Of a DNA stretch of 47,643 nt, positions 43,487-47,643 are shown piece after piece (the first letter of the stretch is position 1; every line of letters begins with the position of its first letter). The notes beneath the pieces were generated by a model, which saw only the letters and a list, made by a program, of their open reading frames with translations, did not search any database and was not told where the DNA came from. Position numbers and translations under genes: made by a program. Source of the stretch: Alphaproteobacteria bacterium HGW-Alphaproteobacteria-3 (GTDB lineage Bacteria > Pseudomonadota > Alphaproteobacteria > Parvibaculales > Parvibaculaceae). Location of the stretch: assembly GCA_002842875.1 (NCBI GenBank), contig PHEF01000027.1, forward strand, positions 1 to 47,643, written 5' to 3'.

Positions 43487-44570
43487 GATGCCGGCTGCTC
43501 CCCATGATGACGAAGAAAAGAGATACGCGCTCACCGTCGGCGAGACGGAAGGCGGCGCGAGGCTCGACAAGTATCTCACGGATGCCCTTGCCCGCAAGCT
43601 TGGCGAGGCCGAAGGCGCGGATGCGCAGGCCGCACCCTCGCGCGCGCGCGTGAAACAGCTTGTGGAGGAAGGCCGCGTGAGGATCGGGGGGACAAGGCCC
43701 CGCGCCGTCACGGAAGCCTCCTACCGGGTGAAGCGCGGCGAGCAATTCGAGGTGACGCTGCCGCCGCCCCTCCCCGCGCGGCCGCAGGGACAGGCGATCC
43801 CGCTCAATGTGGTTTACGAGGACGCGGAGCTGATCGTGGTGATGAAGCCGGCGGGGCTCGTCGTCCACCCGGCGCCCGGCAACCCGGACATGACGCTCGT
43901 CAACGCGCTAATCGCGCATTGCGGGGACACGCTTTCGGGCATTGGCGGCGAGCGGCGGCCGGGCATCGTCCACCGGCTCGACAAGGAGACGAGCGGACTG
44001 ATGGTCGTCGCCAAGACCGACCGCGCGCATAAGGGCCTCGCGGCGCAATTCGCCGCGCATGGACGGGATGGAAAGCTGACCCGCGCCTACAAGGCGCTCA
44101 CCTGGGGCGTGCCCTCGCCGAGGAAGGGAACCATCGACGCGAATATCGCGCGCTCAAGCCACAACCGCTCGAAGATGGCGGCGCTGAAAACGCGGCTCGA
44201 CGCGGACGGCGACGACGTGACGAGCGGCCGCCGCGCGATCACGCATTACACGGTGGAGCGGGAATTCGCAGGCGGGCTCGTCAGCCTCGTGGAATGCAGG
44301 CTGGAAACGGGCCGCACGCACCAGATCCGCGTGCACATGACGGCCATCGGCCACCCGCTGCTCGGCGACCCGACCTATGGCACGGGAATGAAAAGCCGCG
44401 CCGCGAAACTGACCGACGGCGCGCGGGCGGCGCTCGCGCGACTGGATCGGCAGGCGCTGCATGCCTGGCATCTGGGCTTCGAGCACCCGGTGACGGGCGA
44501 GCGGATGGACTTCAATGCTCCGTTGCCGGAGGATATGAGGGAGTTGGTGGAGGAGTTGAAGGGGTGCTAG
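43485..44570 (+). CDS. rluD: RluD-type large-subunit pseudouridine synthase
   Basis: A 361-residue enzyme with an N-terminal S4-like RNA-binding part (ARLDKYLTDALARKLG ... SRARVKQLVEEGRVRIGG) and a catalytic domain. The active-site Asp is in IVHRLDKETSGLMVV, followed by GRTHQIRVHM and LGDPTYG. It should form pseudouridines in helix 69 of 23S rRNA (positions 1911, 1915 and 1917 in E. coli). The start is at the tandem ATGATG at 43485 or 43488, overlapping the start of the divergent membrane-protein gene. The S4 region has an insertion of about 15 residues rich in Ala and Glu. Confidence 0.92.
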   Translation: MMPAAPHDDEEKRYALTVGETEGGARLDKYLTDALARKLGEAEGADAQAAPSRARVKQLVEEGRVRIGGTRPRAVTEASYRVKRGEQFEVTLPPPLPARPQGQAIPLNVVYEDAELIVVMKPAGLVVHPAPGNPDMTLVNALIAHCGDTLSGIGGERRPGIVHRLDKETSGLMVVAKTDRAHKGLAAQFAAHGRDGKLTRAYKALTWGVPSPRKGTIDANIARSSHNRSKMAALKTRLDADGDDVTSGRRAITHYTVEREFAGGLVSLVECRLETGRTHQIRVHMTAIGHPLLGDPTYGTGMKSRAAKLTDGARAALARLDRQALHAWHLGFEHPVTGERMDFNAPLPEDMRELVEELKGC

Positions 44571-44844
44571 CCCCCTCACCCTTCCCACCACTGCTTCGCA
44601 GCGGCGGGCCCCTTCCCTCTCCCCCTAAAGGGGGCGAGGGAGAAAGAGTTGCCACTTCAACCCGTCTCCCCTCCGGGGAGAGGGAGGGAGCCGTCGCCAG
44701 ACGGCGGAAGGGTTGAAGGGCACGCAGAGCCGCAGAGCAAAAGGCCTATGGATTGCCACGCCTCCCTGCGGGAGGCTCGCAATGACGAAGGTAAAAGGGC
44801 CGAGTACCGCCCGACTTGAAATCAAGTAACATATAAGGTACTGT
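44571..44844. repeat. Intergenic region with short palindromic repeats
   Basis: No gene is seen here. Hairpin-forming units follow one another: CTGCTTCGCAG near 44591, CCCTCTCCCCCT/AGGGGGCGAGGG near 44615-44640, TCTCCCC-TCC-GGGGAGA near 44667, CCGTC/GACGG near 44691, and GCCTCCC-TGC-GGGAGGC near 44761. Such strings are common as dispersed extragenic repeats in alphaproteobacteria. The last bases before the next gene are AT-rich and may hold its promoter. Confidence 0.6.
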
Positions 44845-45447
44845 ATGTTGTCTCTCAGAATTGAGGAATATATCCGCGAGGACGGATCAAGCCCTTTTGG
44901 GAACTGGTTCGACGGGCTGAGCCGAGAGGCAGCCTACAAAGTGGTAACCGCCCGCGCGCGGATGGAGCACGGCAATCTTGCCGCCGTAAAGTGGATCGGC
45001 AAGATCGGCGAATACCGGATCGACTGGGGTCCGGGCCTGCGCATCTATCTTGCACGCGACGGCAAGGAACTGGTGATCCTGTTCGGCGGCGGCACCAAGA
45101 AGCGCCAGCAGGCGGATATTCGGGAGGCCGAGACGTTGCTGGCGGAGTACAAGATTGTCGAGCGCATTCGCCGCGACCCACGCTTCGCGAAGGGCGTGCT
45201 GACCGAAGCAGCGACGGTGTTTCTCGGCGGTGAACCGGAGGTCGCGCGGCTGATGCTGCGCGACATCGTGAATGGAACGCTCGGCTTCGAGGAACTCTCG
45301 GCGCTGACCGGCATCCCGCCGAAAAGCCTTCACCGCATGCTCTCAAGCCGGGGTAATCCGGCAATGGACAACCTCGCCGCGATCTTCGAGGCGATCACGG
45401 GACATCTGAAGGTCGAGGTGGAAGCGCGGGCGAAGAAGGCGGCGTGA
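44845..45447 (+). CDS. Fused RelE/HigB-like toxin and HTH antitoxin in one ORF
   Basis: This 200-residue ORF joins two proteins that are normally separate genes. Residues 1-103 match the addiction-module killer (RelE/ParE-like) family: FGNWFDGLSREAAYKVVTAR, NLAAVKWIGKIGEYRIDWGP, LRIYLARDGKELVILFGGG and DIREAETLLAEYK. Residues 105-200 match the partner antidote family: DPRFAKGVLTEAA, ARLMLRDIVN and the HTH ELSALTGIPPKSLHRMLSSRGNP. No stop or start separates them. The toxin part would be an mRNA interferase held inactive by its own antitoxin. An AAGG site precedes the ATG. A loss of the intergenic stop is the likely origin. Confidence 0.85.
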   Translation: MLSLRIEEYIREDGSSPFGNWFDGLSREAAYKVVTARARMEHGNLAAVKWIGKIGEYRIDWGPGLRIYLARDGKELVILFGGGTKKRQQADIREAETLLAEYKIVERIRRDPRFAKGVLTEAATVFLGGEPEVARLMLRDIVNGTLGFEELSALTGIPPKSLHRMLSSRGNPAMDNLAAIFEAITGHLKVEVEARAKKAA

Positions 45448-45477
45448 GACCGCTCGGCGCACAAATAGGGCGCGCAT

Positions 45478-46323
45478 ATGCGAAAATCTAAAAAGAAAAC
45501 AGACACGACATCCAAGAATGAAGGTGGGAGAAGTTTCTTCTACCCACCACGGGATATCATCTGCACTCGTGCGTTCAGTAATTTTTTGCTGGAGTATCAC
45601 AGCAACTTCGACTGCTTCTTCTATGTCGCAAGTTTGGCCATTAAGTCTGACGACGTCCGTGTTCGCGCAGCAAATTTATTCGTAAGACATTTAGCGGCGA
45701 ATGCCTCTGACGAAGAACGCGAGCGTCACAGAAAATCAGCCTCCGATCTAGACGCAGCATGGCGGCAACTTCGGAAGTTCGCTCCTCTCTTATCTCGAAA
45801 TCTAACGAACACAGCAGTTAGTGGAGTACAGCGTTACTTTTCGGAAATAATTCAAGCCGCGGCGCTGAAAAGGCCCGGAATATTAAAGTCTGCTCAGACT
45901 CTGCGCGTTGATGAAATTTTGAATTTCAACAACCACAAGGATCTTGTCGCCTACCTGATCGACAGAAAAATCAACGAACTATCGTACGGAGGGCTCGATG
46001 GACTGGAGGAATATTTTTCGGACAGGCTTGGAATAGAAATGTTCGCCTCCGATCAACAGCGGACATTGCTTAAAGTTTTTTTCGAACTAAGGAACATAAA
46101 TGTTCACAGCGGTGGGATTGTGAATGATCTTTTTCTCAGAAGAGTTGGACAGGTCGACGGTTTCCAATTTGTGCGTGGCGAATGTTTTCACGTTGACATG
46201 GATGAATTGGAGGAACTAGCGGGAAATGCTATCCATATTGCATTGGAAGTGGACCGTTCGACCGCGAACAAGTTCAAATTGAAGCGCAAAGCCCACAATA
46301 TCTGGGCTGGAAGCCGCCTCTAA
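45478..46323 (+). CDS. Putative HEPN-domain protein
   Basis: A 281-residue, mainly helical protein I cannot place in a named family. Near the C-terminus ELRNINVHSGGIVNDLFL contains the Rx4H pattern (Arg205, His210) that marks HEPN domains, many of which are RNases in toxin-antitoxin and phage-defence systems. The following GGIVN is also typical of HEPN-like repeats. Codon use is AT-richer than its neighbours, indicating recent transfer. No nucleotidyltransferase (MNT) partner lies adjacent, but the fused toxin-antitoxin gene ends 30 bases upstream. The ATG at 45478 has no strong ribosome site. Confidence 0.65.
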   Translation: MRKSKKKTDTTSKNEGGRSFFYPPRDIICTRAFSNFLLEYHSNFDCFFYVASLAIKSDDVRVRAANLFVRHLAANASDEERERHRKSASDLDAAWRQLRKFAPLLSRNLTNTAVSGVQRYFSEIIQAAALKRPGILKSAQTLRVDEILNFNNHKDLVAYLIDRKINELSYGGLDGLEEYFSDRLGIEMFASDQQRTLLKVFFELRNINVHSGGIVNDLFLRRVGQVDGFQFVRGECFHVDMDELEELAGNAIHIALEVDRSTANKFKLKRKAHNIWAGSRL

Positions 46324-46413
46324 GAGCAGCCCTTCACTCGGTCGGAACCGACTTAAATCTGCTGTTCAAACTTCTCCCATTTCTCTCCGTCTCCTGACGG
46401 TAGTAAGACGTAG

Positions 46414-46436
46414 ATGGCCCGCATGAAGCGGGCCAT
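46414..46436. promoter_or_regulatory. Inverted repeat before the HTH gene
   Basis: ATGGCCCGC / GCGGGCCAT, nine-base perfect arms with loop ATGAA, lies 13-35 bases before the HTH gene's GTG. It may be an operator for autoregulation or an attenuator-type hairpin. No T tract follows. Confidence 0.45.
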
Positions 46437-46448
46437 GACGGTTTAGGA

Positions 46449-46859
46449 GTGAGTGTCCGGAAAATGCGACCCACCAAAAAGCGCAAAGCCGAACGGGTAT
46501 TGAGGATCGGCATTGCCTCGCGGGCCGAGATGCGCGCGCGGACGCTGGCCGTTGCGCGCGGCGAGTTGAAACCCTCTCCTTCCGATCCGAAGGTCTGGTT
46601 CACCTCGCTTGAATCTCTTGCGCAGGTGCTCTCCACGAAGAACCAGGCGCTGCTGGAGGCGATCCGGCGGGACGAACCGCAGTCGCTCAAGGAACTCGCC
46701 GGGCTTTCGGGGCGGGCGGAGAGCAATCTCTCGCGCACGCTCCAGACGCTCGCGCAATATGGCTTCGTCCGCCTGAACAAGGCGGAGGGGCGGCGCGTCG
46801 TGCCCGAGGTGCTGTACGACCGGGTGGCCCTCGACCTGCCGCTCGACAAGGCGGCATGA
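46449..46859 (+). CDS. HTH regulator, HVO_A0114/TumA-like antitoxin
   Basis: A 136-residue protein with a basic N-terminus, the strand-helix IGIASRAEMRARTLAVARGE, then PKVWFTSLESLAQVLSTKNQ and a winged helix QSLKELAGLSGRAESNLSRT followed by LQTLAQYGFVRL. This fits the HVO_A0114 family, often the antitoxin beside a TumE-like toxin. No such toxin is found next to it here, so it may be an orphan or act as a repressor only. The start could be GTG 46449 or ATG 46464. It probably binds DNA at its own promoter, where an inverted repeat lies. Confidence 0.75.
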   Translation: MSVRKMRPTKKRKAERVLRIGIASRAEMRARTLAVARGELKPSPSDPKVWFTSLESLAQVLSTKNQALLEAIRRDEPQSLKELAGLSGRAESNLSRTLQTLAQYGFVRLNKAEGRRVVPEVLYDRVALDLPLDKAA

Positions 46860-47211
46860 CGAAGCTCTTGCCCTCTTATTAGAATTATTCTAATATTTTT
46901 TCACCTTGTCGCGAGCGGAAGCCCCCTCCCCGCCCCCGCCCTTTAACTGCCGCCTTCCCGCGCCTATATGGAAAATCGCCGGCTCGGGGGGCCGAAGGCT
47001 CTTCCCGCGACATTTTGCGCCGCAAGGACAAGCGGAACTGTCATGATTCCGCCTGCGTTCGGGTATTGGATAGACTGAGCAAGTTGCTCGGGTATTGGGC
47101 CGGGATATCCCCCAGGGGGTGTTCCGGGTCTATGCCGGGGTGCCGGACAAGACAGAGATGAACAGGGCCCGCCTGCCTTCGGGGCAGCCCGGGCCGGAAA
47201 TGGGGGCCAAG
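46860..47211. other. Upstream region of rpoH
   Basis: These 352 bases have no convincing gene. They contain the AT-rich palindrome at 46878-46894 (listed separately) followed by a T-rich stretch. Two direct copies of CGGGTATTGG (about 47067 and 47088) flank a GAGCAAGTTGCTC inverted repeat. Alternative in-frame rpoH starts at 47158 and 47200 lie at the end. Confidence 0.4.
46878..46894. promoter_or_regulatory. Irr-like iron-control palindrome
   Basis: ATTAGAAT-T-ATTCTAAT is a perfect palindrome. Its core TTAGAA-N3-TTCTAA matches the iron control element TTTAGAA-N3-TTCTAAA used by the alphaproteobacterial regulator Irr, as I recall it. It lies 18 bases after the HTH gene stop and 317 before rpoH. 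A T-rich run follows, so a weak terminator of the HTH gene is the alternative. Confidence 0.4.
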
Positions 47212-47643
47212 ATGGCCGAGACGAAAGCAAAGCCTGCCGCGAAAACAGCCGTGGCGAAGCTGGCGCCCGCGCCGAACCCGGAAGGGTCGCTGTCGCGCTA
47301 TCTGCAGGAAATCCGCAAGTTCCCCATGCTGGAGCCGCAGCAGGAATACATGCTGGCCAAGCGCTGGAAGGAACATGAGGACACCGGCGCCGCGCATCAG
47401 CTGGTGACGAGCCATCTGCGCCTCGTGGCGAAGATCGCCATGGGCTATCGCGGCTACGGGCTGCCCATTGGCGAGGTGATCTCGGAAGGAAATGTGGGCC
47501 TGATGCAGGCCGTGAAGCGCTTCGAGCCGGAAAAGGGCTTCCGCCTTGCGACCTATGCGATGTGGTGGATCCGCGCCTCGATCCAGGAATATATCCTGCG
47601 CTCCTGGTCGCTCGTGAAGATGGGCACCACGGCGGCGCAGAAG
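47212..47643 (+). CDS. rpoH: RNA polymerase sigma-32 factor RpoH, cut by the right edge
   Basis: The first 144 residues of a sigma-70-family heat-shock factor. After a short Ala/Lys-rich start come SLSRYLQEIRKFPMLEPQQE and region 2 with HLRLVAKIAMGYRGYGLPIG, GNVGLMQAVKRFEPEKGFRL and YAMWWIRASIQEYILRSWSL, the RpoH type. The sequence ends at GTTAAQK-like KMGTTAAQK. ATG 47212 with GGGGG upstream is preferred; 47200 and 47158 are in frame. It should direct heat-shock and stress transcription. A second rpoH may exist elsewhere. Confidence 0.93.
   Translation, partial: MAETKAKPAAKTAVAKLAPAPNPEGSLSRYLQEIRKFPMLEPQQEYMLAKRWKEHEDTGAAHQLVTSHLRLVAKIAMGYRGYGLPIGEVISEGNVGLMQAVKRFEPEKGFRLATYAMWWIRASIQEYILRSWSLVKMGTTAAQK

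Noticed and set aside
44571..44844. CRISPR array
   Set aside because: The repeated units are imperfect hairpins of differing sequence without regular spacers.

Overview
The window looks like about 47.6 kb of chromosome from a GC-rich, flagellated alphaproteobacterium. The evidence is lineage-typical genes rather than a database match: CtrA, ChpT, SciP (DUF1153) and FlbD together; a fliF-fliG-fliH-fliN-flbD order as in Caulobacter; ExoD, EipA (DUF1134) and a PmtA-like methyltransferase; and an RpoH-type sigma factor at the right edge. A Rhizobiales-like organism of the Parvibaculum kind fits the mix of lipid-oxidation genes, but that name is a guess.

Layout. 1-8.1 kb: a possible transposase start cut by the left edge, a stand-alone receiver protein, an alpha/beta hydrolase divergent from a ferritin-like diiron protein, an exported serine protease, an acyl-CoA synthetase and two adjacent acyl-CoA dehydrogenases. 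8.2-11.1 kb: a DUF1007/RcnA-type metal export pair, two small unknown genes and a cold-shock protein. 11.2-14.2 kb: a translationally coupled ergothioneine operon (egtB, egtD, a glutathione S-transferase). 14.2-19.0 kb: ExoD, GIY-YIG, SlyX, RluA, an Asn/Ser/Tyr repeat secreted peptide, tRNA-Met, a PmtA-like methyltransferase and MnmA. 19.3-34.3 kb: flagellar and cell-cycle block with fliK, flgD, sciP, fliF-fliG-fliH-fliN-flbD-flhA, yajQ, fliJ/fliI, ctrA and chpT. 34.4-40.5 kb: cysQ, a ydbL/ynbE/ydbH envelope operon, EipA, a coiled-coil membrane protein, a MAPEG protein and tRNA-Glu. 40.5-47.6 kb: an accessory zone holding a rearrangement breakpoint, a candidate structured RNA, a DUF5343 gene, palindromic repeats, rluD, a fused toxin-antitoxin ORF, a HEPN-like gene, an orphan HTH protein and the start of rpoH.

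How the genes fit together. SciP, CtrA and ChpT belong to the CckA-ChpT-CtrA pathway, and FlbD is the sigma-54 activator of late flagellar genes; all sit beside the flagellar genes they are expected to control. CtrA-like TTAA motifs occur upstream of sciP, fliF and ctrA.

Most striking observations. (1) ctrA is broken as written: about 61 nt are missing from the receiver coding region, removing residues 51-71 including the phosphoacceptor Asp and shifting the frame. (2) A RelE/HigB-like toxin and its HTH antitoxin are fused in one ORF. (3) A tautomerase gene lost its start codon and catalytic Pro codon at a junction with the 3' end of an unrelated gene. That junction is followed by a possible non-coding RNA with an intrinsic terminator. 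(4) A secreted peptide is made almost only of Asn, Ser and Tyr repeats.
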